Shown: positions 1 through 8,703, numbered from the stretch's first letter. The stretch: DNA of 64,000 nt from Chroococcidiopsis thermalis PCC 7203 (GCF_000317125.1 NC_019695.1:5010336-5074335), one strand, 5' to 3'. Translations and numbers: made by a program. The notes: a model not told the origin generated them from the sequence alone.

Positions 1-2
1 AA

Positions 3-824
3 TTGTACGTGCGTTCGCGCAGCGTCTCCGAAGGAGAATCGCGTAACATCCCTGAAGGAGCGCAAACGGGTGAAATGATTTCGCTAGGTAACTTAGTTAC
101 CGTGAAAGAAATTATCGCACCCTCAATTATCAACCACTACAACTTGTCCCGCTCGGTGGAAATCAACGGTTCCCCTGTCCCAGGGGTGAGTTCGGGACAA
201 GCTATTAAAGCGATGGATGCAGTGGCAAAAGAAACACTACCAAGAGGATTTGGCTATGAGTGGTCTGGACTTTCTTTAGAAGAAGTCGAGTCTGGCGGAC
301 AGGCAATTTTTATCTTTGGTTTGGGCGTAATCTTCGTGTTTCTGACACTAGCAGCCCAGTACGAAAGCTTTGTCGATCCGTTTATTATTCTGCTGACAGT
401 ACCATTAGCAATTCTTGGCGCTTTACTTGCCGTTCTCGTTCGAGGTGCAGCCAACGATATTTACACTCAAGTTGGATTTGTGATGCTAATTGGGATGGCA
501 AGTAAAAACTCAATTCTGATTGTCGAGTTTGCCAACCAACTGCACGATGAGGGATTGAGTATTACCAAGTCAGCCGTTGAGGCGGCGAAAGAACGCTTGC
601 GACCGATTTTGATGACAGCCTTTTCCACGGTTGCGGGTGGTATTCCCCTGATGATAGCTACGGGTCCCGGTGCGGCGGCGCGTCAATCACTGGGAACGGC
701 AACTTTCGGCGGGATGTGCGTTGCAACTGTGTTGAGTCTATTCGTCATCCCCGTGCTGTATATCATTATCAAGTCAATCGAAACTCGCTTCTCTAGGAAA
801 GCGCCCGTCGATCGCAGTTTCTAG
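3..824 (+). CDS. RND (HAE1/AcrB-type) efflux permease, C-terminal part
   Basis: This is the last 273 residues of an RND-superfamily inner-membrane permease; the 5' end lies outside the window. Such pumps use the proton gradient to expel hydrophobic compounds through a periplasmic adaptor and an outer-membrane channel. The visible part holds the end of the second periplasmic porter domain (about residues 1-95) and then the last five membrane helices, including LTVPLAILGALLAV and the family-typical run GFVMLIGMASKNSILIVEFANQ. The stretch RLRPILMTAFSTVAGGIPL is the conserved segment before the last helices. A complete second RND system lies at 16.5-21.2 kb and is a different paralogue. The family call is secure; the substrate is unknown. 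Confidence 0.93.
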   Translation: MYVRSRSVSEGESRNIPEGAQTGEMISLGNLVTVKEIIAPSIINHYNLSRSVEINGSPVPGVSSGQAIKAMDAVAKETLPRGFGYEWSGLSLEEVESGGQAIFIFGLGVIFVFLTLAAQYESFVDPFIILLTVPLAILGALLAVLVRGAANDIYTQVGFVMLIGMASKNSILIVEFANQLHDEGLSITKSAVEAAKERLRPILMTAFSTVAGGIPLMIATGPGAAARQSLGTATFGGMCVATVLSLFVIPVLYIIIKSIETRFSRKAPVDRSF

Positions 825-852
825 CTATTAACTTTTATTAAGATAGTTAGTA

Positions 853-882
853 AGTCAAAAGGCAAAAGTCAAAAGTCAAAAC
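853..882. repeat. Heptanucleotide repeat (AAAAGTC type)
   Basis: Roughly four copies of a CAAAAGT/AAAAGTC 7-mer lie between the RND gene and the DCC-protein gene. The same unit recurs at 8704 and 31670 and, in variants, at several other gaps. It belongs to the interspersed short tandem repeats of this genome. Confidence 0.75.
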
Positions 883-973
883 GGGAAAATGTAGTTTTCC
901 TAAGACCCTTGGCTGCTATCTTTAGGCAAATTAAATGTGGCACAACTGACTCGAACTATCAAGCGATCGCTAT

Positions 974-1453
974 ATGTCGTTATCAAACACCCAGCCTCAC
1001 GCAACTCAAACAGCTATACAGTCTCCGACCTGGCAAATTAAGCTGTTGTATGACAGCGAGTGTCCCTTGTGTATGCGTGAGGTCAATTTTTTGCGCAAAC
1101 GAGATGCCAATCGGGGACTAGTCGAGTTTGTAGACATTGCAGACGAGAATTACAACCCCGCAGCTAATAGTGGAGTTGACTTTGAAACGGCAATGGGACG
1201 CATCCACGCTATTCTTCCTGACGGCACGATTGTCAAAAACGTAGAAGTTTTTCGCCGAGTTTACGAAATCCTGGGTATGGGTTGGGTCTATGCTGCAACC
1301 AAATTGCCTATAGTTGGTTCTATAGTCGATCGCCTCTACGGAATTTGGGCTGACTGGCGCTTAGCGCTAACGGGACGACCGGATCTGAAAACAATTATCG
1401 CCCAACGCCAACAAAAGACTGAGTGCAATACCGAAGGGCGTTGTCAACTTTGA
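974..1453 (+). CDS. DCC-family thiol-disulfide oxidoreductase (DUF393)
   Basis: The 159-residue protein carries the DCC motif near the start: YDSECPLC, with Cys30 and Cys33 forming a CxxC pair after a beta strand, as in thioredoxin-like folds. The middle part (FVDIADENYNP, then GRIHAILPDGTIVKNVEVFRRVYE) matches the usual DUF393 pattern, and there is a hydrophobic stretch near residues 95-120. Family members are predicted thiol-disulfide exchange proteins; the partner is unknown. The ATG at 974 is the first start that leaves the full domain. A perfect palindrome directly after the stop codon (1457-1486) may act as the transcript end. Confidence 0.88.
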   Translation: MSLSNTQPHATQTAIQSPTWQIKLLYDSECPLCMREVNFLRKRDANRGLVEFVDIADENYNPAANSGVDFETAMGRIHAILPDGTIVKNVEVFRRVYEILGMGWVYAATKLPIVGSIVDRLYGIWADWRLALTGRPDLKTIIAQRQQKTECNTEGRCQL

Positions 1454-1456
1454 CAG

Positions 1457-1486
1457 TGTAGAGACGTTACATGTAACGTCTCTACA
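1457..1486. repeat. 30-bp perfect palindrome, family 1, copy 1
   Basis: A perfect inverted repeat with arms TGTAGAGACGTTACA and its complement starts three bases after the DCC gene stop. Near-identical copies occur at 37833-37860 and 57316-57339, so it is a dispersed element rather than a gene-specific terminator. It can fold into a 13-15 bp hairpin. There is no long T-run. Confidence 0.9.
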
Positions 1487-1492
1487 ATTTCC

Positions 1493-1524
1493 CACGTATC
1501 ACTCACCACGCACCACTCACCACT
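1493..1524. repeat. CACTCAC/CACCACT short repeat
   Basis: Degenerate tandem 7-mers of the type CACTCAC and CACCACG lie just before the msrA start and belong to the interspersed repeats of this genome. Confidence 0.6.
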
Positions 1525-1528
1525 TATT

Positions 1529-2011
1529 ATGGCAATAGCAACTTTTGGAGCCGGATGCTTTTGGGGTGTAGAAGCTGCTTTTCGCACCTGTAAAGGTGTT
1601 GTCTCCACTTCTGTTGGTTACATGGGTGGACATTTCGAGCATCCAAGCTATTTGGACGTACTCTCTCGGATTACGGGACACGCTGAGGTGTGTCAGGTAG
1701 AGTACGAGCCTGCGGTAGTCAGCTATGAGACGCTACTCGACTTATTCTGGAGTATCCACGATCCGACAAGTTTAAATCGACAAGGTGCAGACCGAGGAGA
1801 ACAATATCGCTCGGTCATTTTCTATCACACACCCGCACAAGAACAAGCAGCTAGACAGTCTAAAGAGCAGTTGGAGCGATCGCATAAGTACAATAAGGCG
1901 ATCGTCACTCAAATTCAACCTGCTTCAACTTATTGGCTGGCGGAAGACTATCATCAACAATATTTGGAGAAGAAAGGGCAACACAATTTAAAATACTCAA
2001 GCGACTCCTGA
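1529..2011 (+). CDS. msrA: Peptide-methionine (S)-S-oxide reductase
   Basis: MsrA reduces methionine-S-sulfoxide in proteins and repairs oxidative damage. The catalytic motif GAGCFWG is at residues 7-13, with the nucleophile Cys10. The motifs VGYMGG, HAEVCQVEYEP, FWSIHDPTSLNRQGADRGEQYRS and the end motif AEDYHQQY follow in the family order. The 160-residue length is at the short end of the family, and the C terminus (about 12 residues after EKKGQHNLK) overlaps a broken DUF29 gene on the other strand, so the last residues may be recent. The recycling Cys found at the C terminus of some MsrA proteins is not visible. Confidence 0.95.
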   Translation: MAIATFGAGCFWGVEAAFRTCKGVVSTSVGYMGGHFEHPSYLDVLSRITGHAEVCQVEYEPAVVSYETLLDLFWSIHDPTSLNRQGADRGEQYRSVIFYHTPAQEQAARQSKEQLERSHKYNKAIVTQIQPASTYWLAEDYHQQYLEKKGQHNLKYSSDS

Positions 2012-2153
2012 GTTCTTGGCGCTGTTGTCTGCCCAATGATTCAATCTCATCAATTAAATTGGGCAGGTCAAAGTGATGCCACTGCTGATGGCGAAGTAAC
2101 TCAGCGTGGGCTTGCGTCCAAGCAAAGAAATCTGTTTCATAGAGATTAGGCAT
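1990..2153 (-). pseudogene. DUF29-family gene remnant (N-terminal part only)
   Basis: The opposite strand encodes a typical DUF29 N terminus: MPNLYETDFFAWTQ, then AELLRHQQWHHFDLPNL, then IDEIESLGRQQRQELRSRL. Full DUF29 proteins are about 150 residues and continue with an LLKW helix after this point. Here the match stops after about 54 residues, where the frame runs antisense through the 3' end of msrA. The start is the ATG at 2151-2153. I read it as a truncated, probably dead gene. DUF29 genes are multicopy in cyanobacteria. Confidence 0.7.
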
Positions 2154-2190
2154 AGTGCGATCGCTGTCATCCTCTAAATCAATATGACAC

Positions 2191-2850
2191 ATGACACAAT
2201 TCACTTTAGTTATTGGCAATAAGAATTACTCTTCTTGGTCGCTACGCCCTTGGCTAGTTTTAACACAAATTGGCGTAGATTTTAACGAAATCAGAATTCC
2301 GCTCGACACACCACAATTTCGCCAAGAAATTTTTCGCTACAGCCCGACTGGAAAAGTGCCAGTATTGCAGCATGGAGATATTACAATTTGGGAATCTTTG
2401 GCAATTTGCGAATATTTAATCGAACAATTTCCCGCTGCTAAATTATTACCAACTCAACTAGCTGCCCGTGCCTTAGCACGATCGATTAGTGCCGAAATGC
2501 ACGCAGGTTTTCAAAATTTGCGTCAAAATATGCCCATGAATTGCCGCAGTCACTTTCCTGGTAAAGGGATGAAACCAGGAGTACAAGAAGATATAGATCG
2601 CATCACCACAATTTGGCGCGAATGCCGCGAAAAATTTGGCAATAATAACGGCGATCTGCTATTCGGTCACTTTACAATTGCCGATGCCATGTTTGCCCCA
2701 GTTGTCTCCAGATTTATCACTTACGGAGTCAAATTAGATCCGATTTGCCAAGACTACGCCGAAGCAATTCGGCATCTTCCTGCCATGCAAGCCTGGATAA
2801 CTGCGGCACAAGTCGAACCAGAACATTTAGAGCAGTACGATAATTTGTGA
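2191..2850 (+). CDS. Glutathione S-transferase family protein
   Basis: A 219-residue cytosolic GST. The N-terminal thioredoxin-like domain has the active-site region NKNYSSWSLRPWL and the cis-proline and gamma-glutamyl binding motif TGKVPVLQHGDITIWESLAICEYL (about residues 52-75). The all-helical C-terminal domain includes the N-capping-box segment LLFGHFTIADAMFAPVVSRF. SSWSLRPWL is seen in a bacterial GST subgroup of uncharacterised substrate. The ATG at 2191 fits the family N terminus. The start lies close to the divergent DUF29 remnant, so its promoter may have been shared with that gene. Confidence 0.92.
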   Translation: MTQFTLVIGNKNYSSWSLRPWLVLTQIGVDFNEIRIPLDTPQFRQEIFRYSPTGKVPVLQHGDITIWESLAICEYLIEQFPAAKLLPTQLAARALARSISAEMHAGFQNLRQNMPMNCRSHFPGKGMKPGVQEDIDRITTIWRECREKFGNNNGDLLFGHFTIADAMFAPVVSRFITYGVKLDPICQDYAEAIRHLPAMQAWITAAQVEPEHLEQYDNL

Positions 2851-2869
2851 TGAATGGTGCGTGGTGCGT

Positions 2870-2902
2870 GACCAATTACCAATTACCAATTACCAATTAC
2901 CA
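2870..2902. repeat. ACCAATT heptamer array
   Basis: Four tandem copies of the 7-mer ACCAATT lie between the convergent GST and transglutaminase-like genes. Related units (CCAACTA, CCATTAC) are found at 6110, 8795, 17815 and 47580. Confidence 0.85.
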
Positions 2903-2905
2903 AAT

Positions 2906-3769
2906 CTATTGTCCAATCGCAGGTTGAATCGATAACTTGTATTTTAACTCTGACTGTGCTTTTCCTTTGTATCCACCTTTGACTGGTGCGGCACTTTGAG
3001 GAATGGCACTAGCAGCTACAGCAATGTGACCGTCAGCCACAGCTAACCCGTGTGTAGGGTCGAAACCCCGCCAGCCCCCGCCTGGTAAGAACACCTCAGC
3101 CCAAGCGTGAAGATGGCGATCGTTTGCATCGGGGTCGCCTTCTTGGTAGCCACTGACAAAACGTGCTGCTAGACCTATAGCACGACAAACTTCCATAAAT
3201 AAGATTGCCGAATCGCGACAAGAACCAGATTTTTCTGTCCAAGTAATACTAGGAGGTAAAGGTGCGCCTGTCTCGCGAATAACTTGCTGACAATTTTGAT
3301 AAATTCGTTCGTTGAGTGCTGTTAAAAATCCTACCGTTTCCCCATTTTGGGCGTGATGAATTTCTTGTGCCAGTTGAATAGCAATTGGATCTATTCCTGC
3401 TGTATTCCAATATCCTTGTAGATATGGTTGGAGTTGCGATCGCAACGAAGTTGGATAATCAATTGGTAGTTTATTCGCCCACGGTTCTAACAGAAAACCA
3501 AACGGATTGGTGCAGTGAGTTTCTACTTGCGATCGCGTTTGAATTTCTAATAATTCTGTAGTTTGCGAACCAAACCAAACTTTAATTGCCGCATTGCCAT
3601 CCAAATCAATAATTTGAGACTGACTCACGGGAGTTGGCAACATCTCTAGTTCAAAGTTCTGCAACGTTTGCCATCCATCCGACCGAGGACGCAATCGAAT
3701 TGTGTGCGGCTCTAAAGTTATTGGTTGGCTGTAGGTGTAGATTGTTTTGTGTCTGATTTGATATTGCAT
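2906..3769 (-). CDS. Transglutaminase-like cysteine peptidase family protein
   Basis: A 287-residue protein with a bacterial transglutaminase N-terminal beta domain (about 1-90) followed by a transglutaminase-like core. The catalytic triad is visible: Cys184 in SGSCRDSAILFMEVCR, His221 in HLHAWAEVFLPGGGWRGFDPT and Asp237 in the same block. Such proteins are thought to be peptidases or amidases; in other bacteria they often occur with circularly permuted ATP-grasp and alpha-E proteins, which are absent here. The ATG at 3769 gives the normal N terminus (MQYQIRHKTIYTYSQPI). The family is sure, the substrate unknown. Confidence 0.9.
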   Translation of the reverse strand: MQYQIRHKTIYTYSQPITLEPHTIRLRPRSDGWQTLQNFELEMLPTPVSQSQIIDLDGNAAIKVWFGSQTTELLEIQTRSQVETHCTNPFGFLLEPWANKLPIDYPTSLRSQLQPYLQGYWNTAGIDPIAIQLAQEIHHAQNGETVGFLTALNERIYQNCQQVIRETGAPLPPSITWTEKSGSCRDSAILFMEVCRAIGLAARFVSGYQEGDPDANDRHLHAWAEVFLPGGGWRGFDPTHGLAVADGHIAVAASAIPQSAAPVKGGYKGKAQSELKYKLSIQPAIGQ

Positions 3770-3864
3770 TAAGGCAGTGAGTCGTGAGTCTTAAATGGGA
3801 ACATGAGGAGCGATTCTTATCGAAGATTTGAAAGTTGAGCAGGCTCGTCTATCTTTAACAAAGC

Positions 3865-5514
3865 CTAGCGCAAACGCCCCGATCGCAGGATACTAAAAAT
3901 CAGCCACAATCCCAACAAACTTGCTACTGCAAATAGGACGCTACTGAGCCACGATAGCTGTGCTGTCTGGGCTTTGGAAGAAATAATCGCTGCGCCCATA
4001 ATTAACGAACCAACTAATACGCTAAACGAGAGGCGGTTAGCAGAGTCATCAAGGGTACGACGTATGCTATCTAATCCCCGTACCGATAAATTCCATTGCA
4101 GTGTCTCTGAGGTCACGCGGTCTAATAACAGTTCGATCTGGCGGGGGGATTGCAGCGAAAGACTTTTGATATCGAGGGCTGTTCGTAATAAAGATTCTAC
4201 AGGACGATTGCCTAATAACTGGCGACGAAACAAGTCTGTTAACAAAGGTTTGACTTCATCGAGAAAATTAATTTCTGGATTAAATTGACGTGCTAATCCT
4301 TCCAAATTGGCAAGGGTTTTCGCATACAAACCCATATTACTCGGCAAGCGGATTTTATTGTTACGAGCAACTTGCAACAATTCGTAAATAATTTGACTGA
4401 AATTGATTTGAGACAGGTCTAAGTTATAGTACTTCCGTAACATGCGATCGTAATCGTTTTCCAATCGCGATAAAATTACGGGTTGAGCTGAATCTGACAA
4501 TTGTAATGTCAACTGACTGCATCGTTGAGCGTCAATATCGACAATTGCCAACAACATTTCTACTAAAATTTGCTGAGTCCGAGGATCGAGTTTGCCTACC
4601 ATCCCGCAATCTAACAGCGCAACGCGCCCATCTTTGAGATAGAAAATATTGCCGGGATGCGGGTCGGCATGGAAGAATCCATCAATATAAAGCTGCTGGA
4701 AAAAAGCCCGAAATAGCAAAGTTGTAATTTCTTGCCGCTTGATTTCTGAAGTTACACCATTACCATTACTTTCGGCAAAATTTGCCGATAATAAAGGAAC
4801 TCCATCCAACCATTCCATCACCAACAATTTTTCTGTGGTCAAATCCCAGAAAATTTCTGCTATGACTAATTGCTGCGGATCGAACCACCGACTAGCAGAT
4901 AAATTGCGCCGCAACTGTTCGGCAAAATGAGCTTCTCGCGTGAAGTCTAGTTCTGCTTCTAGTGCAGTTGTAAATTCGGTGGCTATGGATTTAATTTCGT
5001 AATTCTGACCGAACTCAGTTCGCGCTACTAAATCAGCTACTCCTTGAATCAAGGAGATATCTTGAGCGACGATCGCATTAATTCCAGGACGCTGCACTTT
5101 AACGGCGACTTCTCTACCGTCTGTTAACGTAGCGTGATGAATTTGACCGATCGATCCAGCGGCGACTGGTTGAAAATTAATTTTACTAAAAGTTTCTTCC
5201 AAAGGCTTTTTGAGCTGTTGGCGGATCGCCACTTCAATTTCCGACCAAGGAACAGGTGGAACGTCATCCTGTAAAGTTGACAGTTCCTCAATATAGGAAG
5301 CAGGTAGTATATCTGGGCGGGTAGACATGAGCTGCCCGAATTTGACATACACTGGTCCCAAGTCCACCAGAATTTTGCGTAATACGGCTGGTGTCGGTAA
5401 CTGAGGCTCGTCTGTTTTACCCCCAGTTAGCAGCCGTCGCATATAGTCCCAGCCATTGCGGAATAGAATTTCAGCGATTTCTCGTTGACGAGAAGTATTT
5501 TGAGTTAAGAACAC
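3865..5514 (-). CDS. ABC1/UbiB (AarF) family atypical protein kinase
   Basis: A 549-residue member of the ABC1K/UbiB family, atypical kinases or ATPases linked to prenylquinone metabolism in cyanobacteria and plastids. Family marks are the KFGQ motif (58-61), the alanine-rich loop AAGSIGQ (118-124) that replaces the glycine loop, the invariant lysine in VAVKV (139), the catalytic HADPHPGN (282-289) and the metal-binding LDCG (301-304). Two hydrophobic segments near residues 495-545 anchor the protein in the membrane. The translation start is the ATG at 5514. Which of the several cyanobacterial ABC1K paralogues this is cannot be told. Confidence 0.93.
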   Translation of the reverse strand: MFLTQNTSRQREIAEILFRNGWDYMRRLLTGGKTDEPQLPTPAVLRKILVDLGPVYVKFGQLMSTRPDILPASYIEELSTLQDDVPPVPWSEIEVAIRQQLKKPLEETFSKINFQPVAAGSIGQIHHATLTDGREVAVKVQRPGINAIVAQDISLIQGVADLVARTEFGQNYEIKSIATEFTTALEAELDFTREAHFAEQLRRNLSASRWFDPQQLVIAEIFWDLTTEKLLVMEWLDGVPLLSANFAESNGNGVTSEIKRQEITTLLFRAFFQQLYIDGFFHADPHPGNIFYLKDGRVALLDCGMVGKLDPRTQQILVEMLLAIVDIDAQRCSQLTLQLSDSAQPVILSRLENDYDRMLRKYYNLDLSQINFSQIIYELLQVARNNKIRLPSNMGLYAKTLANLEGLARQFNPEINFLDEVKPLLTDLFRRQLLGNRPVESLLRTALDIKSLSLQSPRQIELLLDRVTSETLQWNLSVRGLDSIRRTLDDSANRLSFSVLVGSLIMGAAIISSKAQTAQLSWLSSVLFAVASLLGLWLIFSILRSGRLR

Positions 5515-5517
5515 AGT

Positions 5518-5643
5518 TTAGGTAGTTGGTAATGGGTAATGGGTAATTGGTTGTTAGTCATTAGTCATTAGTCGTTGGTAAGTTCTTCACGCACTAGTCA
5601 CCAGCCACTAGCCACGAGTCACTGACAACTAATAACTGACTAC
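5518..5643. repeat. Mixed heptamer repeat block
   Basis: The gap between the ABC1 kinase gene and yidD is almost wholly made of 7-mers: TAATGGG, TTAGTCA, CCAGCCACTAG and CTGACAAC variants. Nothing else was recognised here. Confidence 0.75.
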
Positions 5644-5940
5644 TCATAATGGTATGCAGCAAGGAATTACGATGCAGCGGAAGCCAGCAGACGTTTTTTG
5701 AGATTTGAGAATTTGCCTGGCACGGGAACAAGCCTGAAATCGTTGAGTTGAGAATTTTATAGCTGATGATAGACTCCGATTAGTCAGTAGATGTTTGACA
5801 TAACTAGAGCAAGATTGGCTCCCATACAAAATTCTGTGCGGGTAATCGAAGCCTTTACGAGGAGAAATAGATCTCTGATAAAACTCAATCAAGTTTAACG
5901 CTACTGTTCTGGCGGCTTCATCCCACTGGCTTGTCAGCAT
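5644..5940 (-). CDS. yidD: Membrane protein insertion efficiency factor YidD, divergent
   Basis: A 98-residue protein with the YidD signature: an N-terminal amphipathic helix with LIEFYQRSISPRKG (about 17-30), then CSSY (the usual PTCSxYA box, partly degenerate) and a cysteine-rich tail. YidD helps YidC insert membrane proteins. The canonical CRFxPTCS stretch is altered to HRILYGSQSCSSY, and the C-terminal CHP motif is replaced by GFRCIVIPCC. It is not next to rnpA or yidC, so it is probably a divergent paralogue. The ATG at 5940 gives a normal N terminus. Confidence 0.72.
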   Translation of the reverse strand: MLTSQWDEAARTVALNLIEFYQRSISPRKGFDYPHRILYGSQSCSSYVKHLLTNRSLSSAIKFSTQRFQACSRARQILKSQKTSAGFRCIVIPCCIPL

Positions 5941-6009
5941 AAATATTCATCTCGCTACCAACAGTCAATTTCTATCCTAAATAGCAACTTAACTCATCTG
6001 CCACAAGGG

Positions 6010-6136
6010 GAGTGGTCAGTTGTCAGGGAGTAGGGAGCACAGGGAGCAGGGAGCAGGGGAGAAGGGGAGCTTTGTGTGCAGGTGGGCTTCAGGTGCAGCA
6101 ACCACCCATTACCCATTACCCATTACCAACTACCCC
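6010..6136. repeat. GGGAGCA and CCATTAC heptamer arrays
   Basis: This gap holds tandem GGGAGCA/GGGAGTA units (6030-6070) and CCATTAC units (6105-6125). It lies between yidD and the guanylyltransferase gene, both on the minus strand. Confidence 0.75.
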
Positions 6137-7198
6137 TTACAATAAATGACTAAATTTAGGATTATCCTGCAATAACTTCAAAACTTGTTTGATTTCTTGA
6201 GTGCGGTCTTTCTTGACGATGAGAGTAACGTTACGATCGCGCACGATGACGACATCTTCTAAGCCAATAGTCACAACGACATCTTCGTCGTTTTCAGCAT
6301 AAACTAAGCTGCCTGCGGTATCTAGTCCGACATGATGACCGACTTCGACGTTGGGGGTTGCTCCTTGGAGCAAACGGGCGATCGCATTCCAGTCGCCTAA
6401 ATCGTCCCAACCAAAGTCGGCTGGTAGCACGTAGGCAAGTTTGGTTTTCTCCATCAGAGCATAATCGATGCTAATTTTGGGCAACTGCGAGTAAGCCGCT
6501 CTGCCTTGCTGTTTGAGGGGGATGAGGATGTCTGGAGCGTGGGTATGCAGTTCTTTGAGTACCACCCCGGCTCGAAAGATAAACATGCCGCTATTCCAGC
6601 AAAACCGCCCCGTAGAGAGAAATTCTTCGGCTGTATGTAGGTCTGGTTTTTCGGTAAAGCGGTTGACGCGATAGACAGGTAAGTTACCATAAATTCCAGT
6701 CCGATCGCCTTGCTCAATGTAGCCGTAGCCAGTTGCCGGGTAGCTAGGCTTAACTCCCAGTGTGGCGATCGCATCTGTGGTGGCAGCTAATTGAGCAGCA
6801 GCTTGTAGAGTGTGTTGAAACCCTGGCAAATCTCCAATCCAAGGATCGGCAGGAAAAAAACCTATAACAGCGTCTTCCCCGTAGCGTTGCGCTATTTCCA
6901 GCGTACTCCAAGCTACGGCTGGGGCTGTATCTCGCCCTTCTGGTTCTGCCAAAATGTTGTGAGCTGGCATCTGGGGGAGTTGTGCGGCTACTCCCTCGGC
7001 AAGTTGGCTTGATGTCACCACCCAGAGATTTTCCCAATTCCCTGCTAGAGGTAAGAGGCGATCGGCTGTCGCTTGCAGTAAACTTTTACCGCTACCATCT
7101 AAACTTAAAAACTGTTTGGGGCGATGCCTGCGGCTGAGGGGCCAAAAACGTTCGCCTTTACCTCCAGCCAAAATCACAGGGATGAGAGAACCATTCAT
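6137..7198 (-). CDS. manC: Mannose-1-phosphate guanylyltransferase
   Basis: The enzyme makes GDP-mannose from mannose-1-phosphate and GTP for exopolysaccharide, O-antigen or GDP-sugar synthesis. The nucleotidyltransferase signature PVILAGGKGERFWPLSRR starts at residue 6, followed by PKQFL. The sugar-phosphate region includes GYGYIEQG, VNRFTEKP and FCWNSGMFIF, and a beta-helix-like end carries GLEDVVIVRD. At about 354 residues it lacks the C-terminal isomerase domain of bifunctional ManC/AlgA. I chose the ATG at 7198 because it puts the nucleotide-binding strand right at the N terminus; an in-frame start at 7213 adds five residues. Confidence 0.92.
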   Translation of the reverse strand: MNGSLIPVILAGGKGERFWPLSRRHRPKQFLSLDGSGKSLLQATADRLLPLAGNWENLWVVTSSQLAEGVAAQLPQMPAHNILAEPEGRDTAPAVAWSTLEIAQRYGEDAVIGFFPADPWIGDLPGFQHTLQAAAQLAATTDAIATLGVKPSYPATGYGYIEQGDRTGIYGNLPVYRVNRFTEKPDLHTAEEFLSTGRFCWNSGMFIFRAGVVLKELHTHAPDILIPLKQQGRAAYSQLPKISIDYALMEKTKLAYVLPADFGWDDLGDWNAIARLLQGATPNVEVGHHVGLDTAGSLVYAENDEDVVVTIGLEDVVIVRDRNVTLIVKKDRTQEIKQVLKLLQDNPKFSHLL

Positions 7199-7317
7199 AA
7201 GCGTTCGCGTCAAAAATTGTTAAATCTGCTTTCGAGTTTACTTTGCTTTTGCTAAAGGCAATCGTAACTTATTGGATTACTATTTCTGTAGGGTTTGGCT
7301 TGGGGGAATAAATTGCT

Positions 7318-8700
7318 GTGATTGGGGTACTAAAACGAGTCGATCGGCGGTTGAAACGACAACTGCAAGAAGTGGAGGTGAGGCGATCGCTGTCTGTCAC
7401 TCGCCACAATTTCTTGACTTTTCGCCGTTGGTTGTGGTTTCAGATGACAAGAAACCGTCTCCTATTTTGGATTGGCGTAGTCAATCTGTCGATCTTGCTA
7501 GGGGCAATGGTGGCACTGCTACTACCAATTTGGGGCAGTCGCACTTCTTCTGACTTGCTATCTAGAGACTCTCCGCAACCGCGTAGTACTTTCCTCCGCA
7601 ATGGCTTGCCCTACAATCTCTCCCGTCCGGTAAATATTCTCGTTCTGGGTATCGAACCTCCTCCTAGCACCATCGGGTATAATCCTAAATCTGCGTCGGC
7701 AACTGGGACTAGCGATACAATGCTGTTAATCCGCTTCAACCCCGCTCGCCCAGCCATCAGGGTACTTTCAATTCCTAAAGATAGTCAAGTTGTCTTACCC
7801 AAGCTCGGTCTAGATAAAATTTCTCGCGCTTATGCCTTGGGAGGCGCACCTTTAACAGCGCGGGTTGTCAGCCGCACGTTAAATAATGTTCCGATCGATC
7901 GCTACCTCAGCATTAACGCAGATGCTTTGCGGCAATTGGTAGATCGAATCGGAGGGATTGAGGTATTTGTTCCCGAACGCATGGCATACCAAGACCGGAC
8001 GCAACGGTTGCAGATCGATCTAGAACAAGGCTGGCAAACTTTAAGTGGGGAACAAGCAGAACAGTTTGCTCGTTTCCGCGCCTCAAACCAAGGAGATCTC
8101 GATCGCGTCCAGCGCCAGCAGATGTTGATTGCAGCTTTGCGCGATCGCCTTACCAGTCCGGCAATACTACCCCAACTGCCAGAAATTACCAAAATTATGC
8201 AAACTGCGGTTGAAACCAATCTCAGCCCAGAAGAACTGCGGGCGATCGTGCGTTTTAGCGTCCAAATGAAGCCGGAACACTGGCAAATGCTTCTATTACC
8301 AGGAGATCTCAGCCCTTACAGTCAAGACCCCAGCAGCTATTGGCTCTATACTTCAGGTCAAGACCAGATTATGAGTCAGTACTTTGGTACTTCTACGATT
8401 GGGGCTGCACCCAAACCCAAACCGCTGACAAGTCTGAAAATTGCCGTGCAAAATGCTTCGGGCAAACCCCAATTGAGTCAAAAAGTCGTCCGCTATCTCA
8501 AGCAAAAAGGCTTTACCAACGTCTATGCAGTCTCCGATTGGTCGGATATTCAGCGCCAGACAAATATCATTGCTCAAAAAGGCGATACCGCAGCAGCAGC
8601 TAAAATTCAGCAAATCTTAGGTGTCGGCAATATTGAAGCCGCCGCGATCGGCGATTTAGATTCTTCGCTCACAATCCGTGTTGGTAAAGACTGGCGGTGA
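7318..8700 (+). CDS. LytR-CpsA-Psr (LCP) family protein with LytR_C domain
   Basis: LCP enzymes transfer lipid-linked glycopolymers onto the cell wall or peptidoglycan. The order here is a basic cytoplasmic N terminus, one membrane helix (about residues 52-72), the LCP domain (about 105-270) and a LytR_C domain (about 350-460). LCP motifs are DTMLLIRFNP, VLSIPKDSQV, the region IDRYLSINADALRQLVDRIGG and the arginine-rich FARFRASNQGDLDRVQRQQ. The GTG at 7318 is the longest start; an ATG at 7444 would give a shorter cytoplasmic tail with the helix intact. A second LCP paralogue lies at 45.6-47.1 kb. Confidence 0.92.
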   Translation: MIGVLKRVDRRLKRQLQEVEVRRSLSVTRHNFLTFRRWLWFQMTRNRLLFWIGVVNLSILLGAMVALLLPIWGSRTSSDLLSRDSPQPRSTFLRNGLPYNLSRPVNILVLGIEPPPSTIGYNPKSASATGTSDTMLLIRFNPARPAIRVLSIPKDSQVVLPKLGLDKISRAYALGGAPLTARVVSRTLNNVPIDRYLSINADALRQLVDRIGGIEVFVPERMAYQDRTQRLQIDLEQGWQTLSGEQAEQFARFRASNQGDLDRVQRQQMLIAALRDRLTSPAILPQLPEITKIMQTAVETNLSPEELRAIVRFSVQMKPEHWQMLLLPGDLSPYSQDPSSYWLYTSGQDQIMSQYFGTSTIGAAPKPKPLTSLKIAVQNASGKPQLSQKVVRYLKQKGFTNVYAVSDWSDIQRQTNIIAQKGDTAAAAKIQQILGVGNIEAAAIGDLDSSLTIRVGKDWR

Positions 8701-8703
8701 GAA

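Noticed and set aside
1457-1486. Palindrome as a rho-independent terminator of the DCC gene
   Set aside because: The same element occurs at two other places and has no T-run, so it is treated as a dispersed repeat.
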